In this document: positions 40,794-48,624 of the stretch, one piece after another | Numbering within the stretch: the first letter of the stretch is position 1 | Layout: each line of letters begins with the position of its first letter | Assembly (NCBI RefSeq): GCF_030651915.1 | Contig: NZ_JAUSBV010000010.1 | Location: forward strand, 535,279-599,278 | Direction of reading: 5' to 3' | DNA from: Parvibaculum sp. | GTDB lineage: Bacteria; Pseudomonadota; Alphaproteobacteria; Parvibaculales; Parvibaculaceae | DNA: 64,000 nt | Notes under the pieces: generated by a model | Seen by the model: only the letters and a program-made list of their open reading frames with translations | Databases searched by the model: none | What the model was told of the DNA's origin: nothing | Made by a program: the position numbers and the translations under genes

Positions 40794-40823
40794 TACATTT
40801 GTTTTTTGCATGTGAGGCGGCGC

Positions 40824-41723
40824 ATGGATTCCGAGGCGCTCCAAACTTTCGTGACCATTCACCGGGCGGGCGGCTTTTCGGCGGCGGCGCAGGTGCTCAA
40901 CCGCTCGCAACCGGCCATCAGCCGCCGCATCGCGCTGCTGGAAGAGGAACTGGGCATCCCGCTGTTCGAGCGCGTGACCGGCGGTGTCGCGCTGAGCCAG
41001 GCAGGCCGCGCGCTGCTGCCCCATGCCGAGCGCGTGCTGGCGGCGCTGAAGGATGCGGGCGACGCTCTCGGCGACCTGCAATCCGGTCAAGCCGGATCGC
41101 TCTCCGTTGCCGTCGTCGGCACGCTGGCGAGCGCCGGGCTGACGCGCGTGTTGAAAAAGTTTGCCGCGCGCGCGCCGGGCGTCGAGCTGACGCTCAGAAC
41201 GGCAACAAGCGCGGAAGTGAGCGAGCTGGTGCGGAGCGGCGAGGCAACCATCGGGCTTCGTTATTTCAACGACCGGTCGCCCGACCTCATCGGCTTTGCG
41301 CTCCGGCCCGAGCCGCTTGCCGTGGCCTGCGCGCCGGATCACGCGCGCGCGGACAAGCGCGTGGCGCGGTTCGCCGATCTCGGCGACGAACACTGGCTGG
41401 CCTTTCCGCCGCCACCGGATTTCGAGGAGCCGTCCGCGGCGAACATCTTCGCCCAGTTTCTGTTGCGCGGCGTCGGCCGTTTCCGCTGGACCGCCATCGA
41501 CAGTCTGACCGCACAAAAGCGGCTGGTTGAAGCCGGCTTCGGCATTGCGCTGCTGCCGGAAAGCAGCATCGCCGAGGAGCGGGCCGCGAAATCGCTCGCG
41601 GTCATTCGGGTGGGCGATCTCGATGCGGCCAATCCGGTGACGGCGATCACGCGCAAGGGCGGCTATCTCAGCCCGGCGTCGCGGAAGCTGCTGGAGATAT
41701 TGAAGGCGGACTTTCGCGGCTGA
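40824..41723 (+). CDS. LysR family transcriptional regulator
   Basis: 299 aa from MDSEALQTFVTIHRAGGFSAAAQVLNRSQPAISRRIALLEEELGIPLFERVTGG, a textbook N-terminal LysR winged helix. The effector domain begins around SLSVAVVGTLASAGLTRVLKKFA and ends EILKADFRG. An in-frame ATG at 40719 would extend it through the intergenic region and is rejected. Divergent from the lyase-type gene at 40702. The last 190 bp of this gene are duplicated in diverged form at 44034-44223. Confidence 0.92.
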   Translation: MDSEALQTFVTIHRAGGFSAAAQVLNRSQPAISRRIALLEEELGIPLFERVTGGVALSQAGRALLPHAERVLAALKDAGDALGDLQSGQAGSLSVAVVGTLASAGLTRVLKKFAARAPGVELTLRTATSAEVSELVRSGEATIGLRYFNDRSPDLIGFALRPEPLAVACAPDHARADKRVARFADLGDEHWLAFPPPPDFEEPSAANIFAQFLLRGVGRFRWTAIDSLTAQKRLVEAGFGIALLPESSIAEERAAKSLAVIRVGDLDAANPVTAITRKGGYLSPASRKLLEILKADFRG

Positions 41724-41728
41724 GGTTC

Positions 41729-41819
41729 AGTTGACCTTCGTGTCGGCTTCCCTGCTCTGCTCGACCAGCTTCAGGGCCGTGCCGGCGGTTTCGAAGATCG
41801 TGACCGAGCAATTGTCGGG
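41729..41819 (-). pseudogene. Remnant of histidine phosphatase 3' end (copy A)
   Basis: These 91 bp match the 3' end of the intact phosphatase gene at 44587-44681 with about four differences, including the stop and the DNCSV...ADTKVN C-terminus. Homology stops abruptly after GAGCAATTGTCGGGG. The stop lies 5 bp from the LysR stop, which probably preserves the original convergent junction of the two genes. Confidence 0.8.
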
Positions 41820-41841
41820 GCTCACTGGAAATGAGTTCGAC

Positions 41842-43551
41842 TTAGGGTGAACATTTGTCAGGAAAATCGGCCAGCGTGCCTGCTTGGACGGCGCTCACGT
41901 TCCAATATCTTGCCGCGAACTGGTTGCCCGTCCAATCCCGAGTTTCGCCCCATGCATCACCTCCGATAGGGCCATCGACGAGAAGACTCACGCTCATCGG
42001 CCCCCTAACGCAAATTGGCCCTCGATAAGTGTCATCGTGATGTGCCGGCGTTCCTGTCAACCGGTGCATAACGGTACCGGATCGCATCAACTTAATCTGA
42101 ATATGCCGGATATCTTCCGGTCTCGTATGCCCAAGGCCGTTCTTAGGTGACGCAATCGTCCCCTCTAGCGCCACCAGTGCGAACTGCCCCGCCGGTACGT
42201 CCACAATATGCTTCTCGATCAAACCTGCACTGCTTCCACTTGAAATGCATCGGTTTTCAGGGGCGTTGTACTGGCAGAATGGTACCTTTTTGGAACGAAC
42301 CTGCTGCGGAAAATTGTCGTCTCTTAAATATCGCTTTATTCTCGCGACGAGATCAGAAATTCCTACAGCATGGCAATCCGCAGGTTTCTCCCGGCACGCT
42401 TCTCCGACATCGGCTGCTTCGGTGAGGAAGTCGTCCAAATCTTCCCTAATCGCGCTAATTTGTCCGGACAGTCCCAGCTGAGGCCAATAATCATAATTGC
42501 CGTTGTCATACTCTTCCACTTGAGCCTTTGCGAGGGCGAGCATCGATACTGAATCTGCGAGGTGCGAAAATTGCTGGTACTGTGTCGATAGTTTCCCTCT
42601 TCCGGGATACGGCGCCGTGTCCGAAATCACGTCTGCAAAATAACCAGAATCACCACGTGTATCGAAGCGGTTTATGGAGTCGCAAGTTGCCACTGAACTT
42701 GAGGATGCTGAAGGCGCACAATGCGCAACAATCGCAGGGAAGTCCCGAATAAACTCCAGCATCAAATCTACATTATGGATTGGCAACGACCCTGTATATC
42801 CAATCGACGTTGCATCGACATTCACGTGCAATGTTTTTATCGAGTTCGATATCTTATTGGTCAACTGCGCGGAAGTACTAAAGTCGTACCCTGCGCCGCT
42901 AGCGCTTCCGCTGAACGAGGCATCAAGAGTATCCAGCGCCTGCCGTGAATTGGATGAGACAACAAACACAACGACTAAGGATGCTTCACGTTGAATTCGT
43001 GCGACATATCTGTCGCCGCAGTTGTCTATGAACCCCTCAAAATCGCTTGGCAATCCCGGCTGCAGATTGGCATTGCTTAGAATGAGTGACTTCGGACTTA
43101 CAGATACTCGGGCGATTATCGCTCTCTGAGAAGCTGAAAGACTGACGAAACGCCGCGATCCATAGGTAGCAGCAACGTCGCCACCCGACACTCCTATGCC
43201 CCAACTGAATTTAGCCGATGCAGTGAGGCGCCTATCAGTATCATAATCCTCCGTTGTCGCAGCATAGTCCAAATGATAGACAACGCCGGATGCTCCGTAG
43301 GGCACACGTGCATAGGAGGCGAGACACCGACCAGCAAAGCCGCCGGTGAACCGATTGTATCCATGACCTAATACGTCTGAGGGAACGATATTTGCCGACA
43401 CGTTTGGCTGCACGCCATCCTGCTGCACATTCTGCATGAGTGAGTTCAACTCGTCCAACGGAACTGCCGTCGCCTTCTCTACAAAAAGTATCGAAACGAG
43501 AAGCGTAATAAAAATCCCAACATTATTGAGCGTTGCCATCGTGATTTCCAA
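41842..43551 (-). CDS. Exported protein of unknown function, possible pore-forming-like domain
   Basis: 569 aa, with an N-terminal signal sequence (NNVGIFITLLVSILFVEKATA). Codon use and base composition are more AT-rich than the neighbours, pointing to transfer. Residues about 100-270 include an FIDNCGDRYVARI segment followed by repeated hydrophobic and Ser-rich strands (ASLVVVFVVSSNS, SFSGSASGAGYDFSTSAQL). This has some similarity to the signature region of MACPF-type proteins (Y-G-T-H-Y), but I cannot establish it. The C-terminal 130 residues look like a separate beta domain with HIVDVPAGQFALVALEG. No partner genes are present. The sequence does not place the family. Confidence 0.65.
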   Translation of the reverse strand: MEITMATLNNVGIFITLLVSILFVEKATAVPLDELNSLMQNVQQDGVQPNVSANIVPSDVLGHGYNRFTGGFAGRCLASYARVPYGASGVVYHLDYAATTEDYDTDRRLTASAKFSWGIGVSGGDVAATYGSRRFVSLSASQRAIIARVSVSPKSLILSNANLQPGLPSDFEGFIDNCGDRYVARIQREASLVVVFVVSSNSRQALDTLDASFSGSASGAGYDFSTSAQLTNKISNSIKTLHVNVDATSIGYTGSLPIHNVDLMLEFIRDFPAIVAHCAPSASSSSVATCDSINRFDTRGDSGYFADVISDTAPYPGRGKLSTQYQQFSHLADSVSMLALAKAQVEEYDNGNYDYWPQLGLSGQISAIREDLDDFLTEAADVGEACREKPADCHAVGISDLVARIKRYLRDDNFPQQVRSKKVPFCQYNAPENRCISSGSSAGLIEKHIVDVPAGQFALVALEGTIASPKNGLGHTRPEDIRHIQIKLMRSGTVMHRLTGTPAHHDDTYRGPICVRGPMSVSLLVDGPIGGDAWGETRDWTGNQFAARYWNVSAVQAGTLADFPDKCSP

Positions 43552-43813
43552 TTCGGTTTGATATGAACGCTAAAATCAGCAAAAGCGAACACAACAAGAG
43601 CAACAGAATTAGAGTTCGATGTGATCGCGCCACAAGGCACGCCGCAGACAGAGAGAATCTGCAAAGACAAAAGCGATGGGGACAAAACGCACACAACTAC
43701 GCTATCGCTAGCTTGCGCGAGGAGTCGTCGCCGCGGCAACATAAAAGCACGACGTCTAAAATGTATAGTTTGTTTACATTACCAAGGCTTGATGGAAAAT
43801 CAATCAGGATTAC

Positions 43814-44030
43814 GAACTCGCTTTGTCGATAGAAACCGTTCCCCCAAGCGACCGAACCAATCCGGACTCACTCGGCCAATTCACTTTCGTTTTCGCCTCG
43901 GGGCCCTTCTCGACCAGCGAGAGAAAGGAGCCGTTCGTCTCGATAACCGTGACGGAACAATTGTCGGGGCGGAAGGAGATGAAGCGATCGTTGCCCGTTG
44001 CGGCGCCGGCGGCGACGTTGATGGCGATGA
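43814..44030 (-). pseudogene. Remnant of a diverged histidine phosphatase C-terminus (copy B)
   Basis: Read on the minus strand this gives FIAINVAAGAATGNDRF, then DNCSVTVIETNGSFLSLVEK, and a further 20-odd residues ending IDKASS. It is homologous to the intact phosphatase C-terminus but differs in about a quarter of residues past DNCSVT and has its own longer tail. It therefore looks like an orthologue from another strain rather than a fresh duplicate. At its 5' side it joins LysR-derived sequence at TGAAG. Confidence 0.75.
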
Positions 44031-44033
44031 AGC

Positions 44034-44223
44034 CGGCTTCGGCATTGCGCTGCTGCCGGAAAGCAGCATCGCCGAGGAGCGGGCGGCGAAATCGCTCGCG
44101 GTCATTCGGGTGGGCGATCTCGATGCGGCCAATCCGGTGACCGCGATCGTGCGCAAGGGCGGCTATCTCAGCCCGGCGTCGCGGAAGCTGCTGGAGATAT
44201 TGAAGGCGGATTACCGGGCGTGA
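44034..44223 (+). pseudogene. Truncated second copy of the LysR gene 3' end
   Basis: About 190 bp nearly identical to 41534-41723 (about 96 percent by eye), encoding GFGIALLPESSIAEERAAKSL through EILKADYRA. Differences are concentrated at the end (DFRG versus DYRA). It lacks the DNA-binding domain and most of the effector domain. Confidence 0.85.
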
Positions 44224-44256
44224 GTGCCGATGAGGCGCCGGGGCGGCGCAGTCAAT

Positions 44257-44430
44257 TCAACGACTGCGACCCGTCGTCCTGGTCTGGTTCGAAGTAATTT
44301 CGCCGGCATCGAGGAGACAGGCCTTGTCAAACTCGCGCATGGCCCGCCGACCGATTGCGCGGACCTCGTGCAGAGCTTTCGCCGTTTCATGCACGGCCTC
44401 AAGAGCGTCGCTCCGGTATTTCCTATTCAT
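44257..44430 (-). pseudogene. Truncated HigA/XRE-type antitoxin remnant
   Basis: MNRKYRSDALEAVHETAKALHEVRAIGRRAMREFDKACL is the typical N-terminus of HTH antitoxins of the HigA-like group (K-Y-R-S-D-A-x-E-A-x-H-E-T-A ... M-R-E-F-D-x-x-C-L). In full-length members a helix-turn-helix with PEEI...REREHVSQ follows. Here the frame diverges after ACLLDAG and stops, so the DNA-binding part is missing. No toxin gene is adjacent. Confidence 0.7.
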
Positions 44431-44477
44431 AGTTTCAGCCACTCAAATCTCGCCACAGTGAGAAAAGAAAGACGTGG

Positions 44478-44500
44478 ATGGCCCGCATAAAGCGGGCCAT
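44478..44500. repeat. Palindromic intergenic repeat
   Basis: ATGGCCCGC-ataaa-GCGGGCCAT is a perfect 9-bp inverted repeat. Palindromes of this type recur in alphaproteobacterial intergenic regions. It lies between the antitoxin remnant and the phosphatase gene. Confidence 0.65.
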
Positions 44501-44586
44501 GACGGGTTTGGTTGGCACAAGCGGCAAACGCTGCCTTTGCCCGAGCATCATACATCAAACCGGCGGCGGCGGTCACCGTCGTGCTC

Positions 44587-45168
44587 TCAATTGACCTTCG
44601 TGTCGGCTTCCCTGCCCTGCTCAACCAGTTTCAGCGCCGTGCCGGCGGTTTCGAAGATCGTGACCGAGCAATTGTCGGGGCGGAAGGAGATGAATCGATC
44701 GTCGCCCGTTGCGGCGCCGGCGGCGACATTGATGGCGATGAAATGGGAGAAGATCACCGTGTCCTCACTGCGCTCGGTCAGCGCGTCGACGACGGCGCGG
44801 CGCCAGGCCGCCAGATCGACTTTTCCGTTGCCGGTGTTTTCCGGCGCCAGCGCGTCGGCCCATGTGCCGGCCATCAGACCGCGGAGCCAGGCGCCGCGCG
44901 CGGCGAGGTCGGCGATGGGCGATGGGACTTCGGCGACGCGGGGCTCGATGGCAGGTGTGGCGACCCAGCTGGCGGCCAGCGGTTCGCTGGTTTCGCGGCA
45001 GCGGCGCAAGGGCGAGGAGAGCAGCGGCAGCTTGCGGCCGGTGCGGGTCTCGATTTCGCGGGCAACCGCTTCGGATTGCGCGCGGCCTTTTTCGCTGAGG
45101 CCGGGATCGGTGTCGGCATCCCAGCCGGCGGCGGCCTCGCCGTGGCGGATCATGTAGATCAAGGGCAT
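44587..45168 (-). CDS. Histidine phosphatase family protein (SixA/phosphoglycerate-mutase-like)
   Basis: 193 aa with the phosphoacceptor motif MIRHGEAAAGWDADTDPGLSEKGRAQSEAVA and the second His in FSHFIAINVAAG. SSPLRRCRET supplies the conserved Arg. It is probably a small-molecule or protein phosphatase. Its 3' end is repeated in two diverged fragments at 41729-41819 and 43814-44030, so the locus has been rearranged. Confidence 0.88.
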   Translation of the reverse strand: MPLIYMIRHGEAAAGWDADTDPGLSEKGRAQSEAVAREIETRTGRKLPLLSSPLRRCRETSEPLAASWVATPAIEPRVAEVPSPIADLAARGAWLRGLMAGTWADALAPENTGNGKVDLAAWRRAVVDALTERSEDTVIFSHFIAINVAAGAATGDDRFISFRPDNCSVTIFETAGTALKLVEQGREADTKVN

Positions 45169-45285
45169 GGGGTGGCTTCCTTCGGATCGTGTGATTTCGA
45201 TGGGAAGGGCGTAGCGCTCAATAATGGTATCGGCAAGAGAGGACTTCGAGCGTCCGGTCGCGCGTGGAGAACAGGAACAAGCGAC

Positions 45286-45456
45286 TTATCGCCGTTTCAG
45301 CAACCGGCTCAGGTCCACAAGCTCTCCCCGCTCAATCTCCTTCAGCGCCCTTGCGAGGTGGCGCGCGTTGGCCGGAACGCGAAGGAGATGCATGGTGGCG
45401 TCATCCGAGCGAGCCGTTGCTATGCTTCTCGCAGTTGATTTCTTCGTGGCCTTCAT
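45286..45456 (-). CDS. Small protein with YefM/Phd-like antitoxin C-terminus
   Basis: 56 aa from MKATKKSTARSIATARSDDATMHLLRVPANARHLARALKEIERGEL. The stretch T-M-H-L-L-R-x-P-A-N-A-R-x-L matches the toxin-binding helix of YefM-type antitoxins (E. coli T-A-Y-L-L-R-S-P-A-N-A-R-R-L). The DNA-binding Phd/YefM fold that should precede it is replaced by a short basic Ser/Thr/Ala stretch. No YoeB toxin is adjacent. It may be a remnant or a solo toxin-neutralising peptide. Confidence 0.55.
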   Translation of the reverse strand: MKATKKSTARSIATARSDDATMHLLRVPANARHLARALKEIERGELVDLSRLLKRR

Positions 45457-45533
45457 TTTCTCGATCTCCCGTTGCGGTCGAGAGTAGCGGGGTCGTCGCT
45501 CGAGAGCGAGTACCGAGTCGATAGGCCAATGGG

Positions 45534-45558
45534 CCCCGGGGACAAGCCCCGGGGTGAC
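45534..45558. repeat. GC-rich palindromic repeat
   Basis: CCCCGGGG-acaag-CCCCGGGGTGAC, two self-complementary CCCCGGGG blocks. The GACAAGCCCCGGGGTGAC form recurs widely in intergenic DNA of Hyphomicrobiales and Rhodospirillales genomes. Nothing else is seen in 45457-45683. Confidence 0.5.
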
Positions 45559-45683
45559 ACTGAATTTGTGGCACTTGCGGCGATATCCAATGGAACCCGG
45601 CGATCCCGGCAAGGGAAAGCCGATGGTCAGGGGGCGGATGAGGGGCTAGCCTTTGACGAGGCGATTCTTCAGAGGAGGCTTCC

Positions 45684-46049
45684 ATGAGCGACGCGCCCAA
45701 TCCCCCTGTTGCGCAAGCGGGCGGCGACCCGTTCGGCATCAGCAAACTCGTCTATATTCTCTATTTCATCGGCTTCGTGAACGGTATCACGACGATTGCC
45801 GGCGTGATTGTCGCCTATCTCAAACGGAGCGAGTCGACGCCGGCTGCGGCGTCGCATCTGACCTTCCTGATCCGCACCTTCTGGATCGGGCTGCTGTTCG
45901 CGTTTGTCGGCGCCGTCACCATGATGATCATGATCGGCATGCTGATCCTGCTCGCGACGGTTGTCTGGGCGCTGATCCGCCTGATCAAGGGCATCATGCT
46001 GGCGATGGACGGCAAGCCGGTGCCCGATCCCGAGACGTGGCTGTGGTGA
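45684..46049 (+). CDS. DUF4870-like membrane protein
   Basis: 121 aa with three predicted transmembrane helices: LVYILYFIGFVNGITTIAGVIVAYL, LIRTFWIGLLFAFVGAVTMMIMIG, and LILLATVVWALIRLIKGIMLAM. The arrangement helix - KRSESTPAAASHLTFLIRTFWIG - helix pair resembles DUF4870/TM2-type proteins. The Shine-Dalgarno AGAGGAGG precedes ATG by 7 bases. Function unknown. Confidence 0.85.
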   Translation: MSDAPNPPVAQAGGDPFGISKLVYILYFIGFVNGITTIAGVIVAYLKRSESTPAAASHLTFLIRTFWIGLLFAFVGAVTMMIMIGMLILLATVVWALIRLIKGIMLAMDGKPVPDPETWLW

Positions 46050-46108
46050 GGATGTGAAGCCTGCCGTCTGATCGCTTGCTGTAGTCACCACCCCCCTGGG
46101 GGGCGGGT

Positions 46109-46270
46109 CGAAAAATTCGAGCTTGCGAAGAATTTTTCGGGGCGGGGGAAGCGTCACGCCGTGCCGTCGGACGCAGCCTCATAGCTGCACCGTAAGCGCC
46201 GCGACCCCGCCCCGAAATTTACACCACTAACGTGGTGCAAATTTCGACCCTCCCCCAAGGGGAGGGTGGG
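46109..46270. repeat. Cluster of inverted repeats between convergent genes
   Basis: Three palindromes: CGAAAAATTC ... GAATTTTTCG (46109-46139), CGAAATTTaCACCAC-taac-GTGGTGcAAATTTCG (46213-46246) and CCCTCCCC-caa-GGGGAGGG (46248-46267). They fill the 248 bp between the membrane protein and the thiolase-like gene, whose 3' ends face each other. They may serve as a two-way terminator and look like a composite intergenic repeat element. Confidence 0.65.
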
Positions 46271-46297
46271 TTCCGTCGCTAGACGACGGGACGCGCG

Positions 46298-47851
46298 TCA
46301 CTCAGGCGTGAAGATGTTGACGCTGCCGTCGGCGGGCGAGGTCACGGTGCCGGGGCGGCCAAGCTGGTCGCGGGTCAGCATGTCCTGAAGCGTGGCCGGG
46401 TCGTTGGGCGTGTGGGCGACGAAGCGGGCGTCGCTGTCGGCCATGCGGCCGAAGAGGATGGCGAATTCGGCGCCGCCGCGTCCGTGGACGACCGTGTAAG
46501 TTTCGATCTTCGCCTTGCCGTTGGGCTTTTCCTCGACCTTCGGATGTTTCTCGGCGTCGATCTCGGCCTGATAGGTGGCCGGGGTCTCACGCTCCCATTT
46601 GCCTTCGCGCGGCGCCGTCGAATAGAGGCCGAGGCCGTGTTTCGTCACATACCAGCCGTTCGAGGTGACGAGGCCCTTCGTCCCCGGCTTCGCACGCAGC
46701 TTGTCCATCATCGTCGCGATCGAGTGCATCACGTAGTTGTTGCCGGCGCCGCCGAAATACGGCAAGCCGCCGGTGACGGTCAGCGGGCGCGGATCGTCTT
46801 CGGCGATGCCGAGTTCGTCGCGGCCGATCTGCACGGCCGACGGGAAGCAGGAATAGAGATCAAAATAATCGACGTCGCCGATCTTCCAGCCCGACATCGC
46901 GAAGGCCTTGCGGCCCATCATGCGGATCGCCGGCGAGGAATGGAAATTGACGCGCTCGCTCGGATACCAGAGATCGTTGGCGTCGGCGCAGCCATGCAGG
47001 AAGACCCATTTCGATTGCGGGATGCCGAGTTCGCGCGCCTTCTCGACCGACATCATGACGACGGCGGCGGCCTGATCGACCTGCATGATGGCGTTCATGT
47101 ATTTCGTGTAGGGAAAGCCGACATAGCGGTTGTCGTCGGTCGGGGTGGCGATTTCCTCGGCCGTGCGGGCGACGGGGAACCAGGCCTGCGGATGCTTCGC
47201 CGCAATTTCGGTGAAAGGCGCCATCAGGCGGCCGATGGCGAGCTGGTGGTCGCGGACGCTGCGGCCCCTGGCGCCGCGAATGGCGTTTTCGAACATCGGA
47301 TAGATGTTGACCGGGAATTGCAGCTTGTGACGCTTTTCGGTTTCGGTGACGCCGGCTTTCTCGTTGCCGATGTCGATGCGGGTGCCGCCGGGATTCTCGT
47401 CGTGCCAGGGGAGCTGCTTGCCCTGCCCCAGCGCGCGCATCAGCGTGCCGAAACATTCAGAGCCGGCGACGAGGGCCACCTCTGTGTCGCCACGCGCGAT
47501 CAGCTCGGCGGTGTGGTTGACCAGCATTTGCGGCGTGTTGCCGCCGGTCGGGCCGTAGCAGGTTTTCGACGGGTTGGCGCCCAGCATGTTGGCCAGCGTC
47601 TTTGCCGCATTGGGATAGCGGCCGAAGGGCAGTCGCCCTGAATCCGGGCTGTCGGTGATGAAGCGCACCGTCGTCACATTGTCGATGGCGCTCCAGAGCT
47701 TCTCGCCCAATCCGGTGTCGGCGGCGGCGGCGCGGGCGGCGTCGGCCATCAGATGCATCGGCGAGAGCGCCTTCTCGACATCCTTTTCCTTCTGGACCAG
47801 CTGGCCGCAGCCGACCAGCACGGGCATGCGGGGGTCGAGTTTGTCGGACAT
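46298..47851 (-). CDS. Thiolase-like protein (acetyl-CoA acetyltransferase family)
   Basis: 517 aa, longer than a typical 400-aa thiolase. N-terminal fold RMPVLVGCGQLVQKEKDVEKAL, then a region aligned to the thiolase nucleophile loop reading CYGPTGGNTPQMLVNHTAELIARGDTEVALVAGSE. The usual C-A-S-G nucleophile is not where expected, so catalysis by the standard route is doubtful. HGCADAND and DVDYFDLYSCFPSAVQIGRDELG and the GGLPYFGGAGNNYVMHSIATMM glycine loop follow. The last 120 residues form an extra C-terminal domain. SCP2-thiolase-like and TLP-type proteins fit this layout. It ends facing the membrane protein gene. Confidence 0.82.
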   Translation of the reverse strand: MSDKLDPRMPVLVGCGQLVQKEKDVEKALSPMHLMADAARAAAADTGLGEKLWSAIDNVTTVRFITDSPDSGRLPFGRYPNAAKTLANMLGANPSKTCYGPTGGNTPQMLVNHTAELIARGDTEVALVAGSECFGTLMRALGQGKQLPWHDENPGGTRIDIGNEKAGVTETEKRHKLQFPVNIYPMFENAIRGARGRSVRDHQLAIGRLMAPFTEIAAKHPQAWFPVARTAEEIATPTDDNRYVGFPYTKYMNAIMQVDQAAAVVMMSVEKARELGIPQSKWVFLHGCADANDLWYPSERVNFHSSPAIRMMGRKAFAMSGWKIGDVDYFDLYSCFPSAVQIGRDELGIAEDDPRPLTVTGGLPYFGGAGNNYVMHSIATMMDKLRAKPGTKGLVTSNGWYVTKHGLGLYSTAPREGKWERETPATYQAEIDAEKHPKVEEKPNGKAKIETYTVVHGRGGAEFAILFGRMADSDARFVAHTPNDPATLQDMLTRDQLGRPGTVTSPADGSVNIFTPE

Positions 47852-47964
47852 GCGCAGGGCTCCCTTGAATTGCTTTTAGTTCGTGATGCTAACCATTGGC
47901 GGCGAGAATAGCGGCTCGGTGCGCGCTGTCCAGCACAGGGCGCGGGCGCGGCGAGGCCGCTGCG

Positions 47965-48624
47965 TCAGGCGCCGTGTTTCTCGCGGAAGGCGAAGGCCGA
48001 AAGCAGGAAGCGCGCGCCATAGATCAGCGCGTCGGCGTTGACCTCATGGCCGAGGCCGGGGATCGGCACGCCCTGGCAGACGATGCCCGCTTCGGAGAGC
48101 GCCTTGACCGAGGCCATCATGCCGTAGAGCGGCGCCAGCGCGTCCTGCTCGCCATGGACCAGCATGACGGGCGGCTTCGAGGTGACTTCGCCCGCCAGCC
48201 TGCCGGCGCCGACAAGGCCGCCGGAGAAGCCCAGCACGGCGGCCGGCGCGACGGCGCGGCGCAGGCCCAGATGCAGCGCCATCACCGTGCCCTGGCTGAA
48301 GCCGACCAGGGCGAGGCGTTCGGGCCCGAGATTGCTTCGCGCCAGTTCGGCATCGAGAAAGGCATGGAGCGCCGGCGCGGCCTCGACCGCATCGTCATAA
48401 AGGCGCGGATCGCCGGCCGGGCGTTTGCCGATCCATTGGAAGCCGCCGTCTTTCGCAGGCGCCGGTCCGTCCGGCGCGGCGAAGGCGACATTGGGCATCG
48501 AGGACTGCCAGAAATCGGCGAAGGACATCAGCGCCGCGCCCGCGGAACCGTAGCCGTGCAGGAAGACGACCAGCCATTCGGCCTTGCCGGAGGCGGCGGG
48601 GCGTCGGAGAGTGTTGAGCGTCAC
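47965..48624 (-). CDS. Alpha/beta hydrolase (phospholipase/carboxylesterase family)
   Basis: 219 aa esterase of the acyl-protein-thioesterase-like group. The oxyanion region VVFLHGYGSAG, nucleophile elbow GFSQGTVMAL, an Asp candidate in HGEQDALAPL and the His in IPGLGHEVNADAL form the triad. Its start overlaps the aminotransferase stop by 4 bp, so the two genes are coupled. Confidence 0.9.
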   Translation of the reverse strand: MTLNTLRRPAASGKAEWLVVFLHGYGSAGAALMSFADFWQSSMPNVAFAAPDGPAPAKDGGFQWIGKRPAGDPRLYDDAVEAAPALHAFLDAELARSNLGPERLALVGFSQGTVMALHLGLRRAVAPAAVLGFSGGLVGAGRLAGEVTSKPPVMLVHGEQDALAPLYGMMASVKALSEAGIVCQGVPIPGLGHEVNADALIYGARFLLSAFAFREKHGA

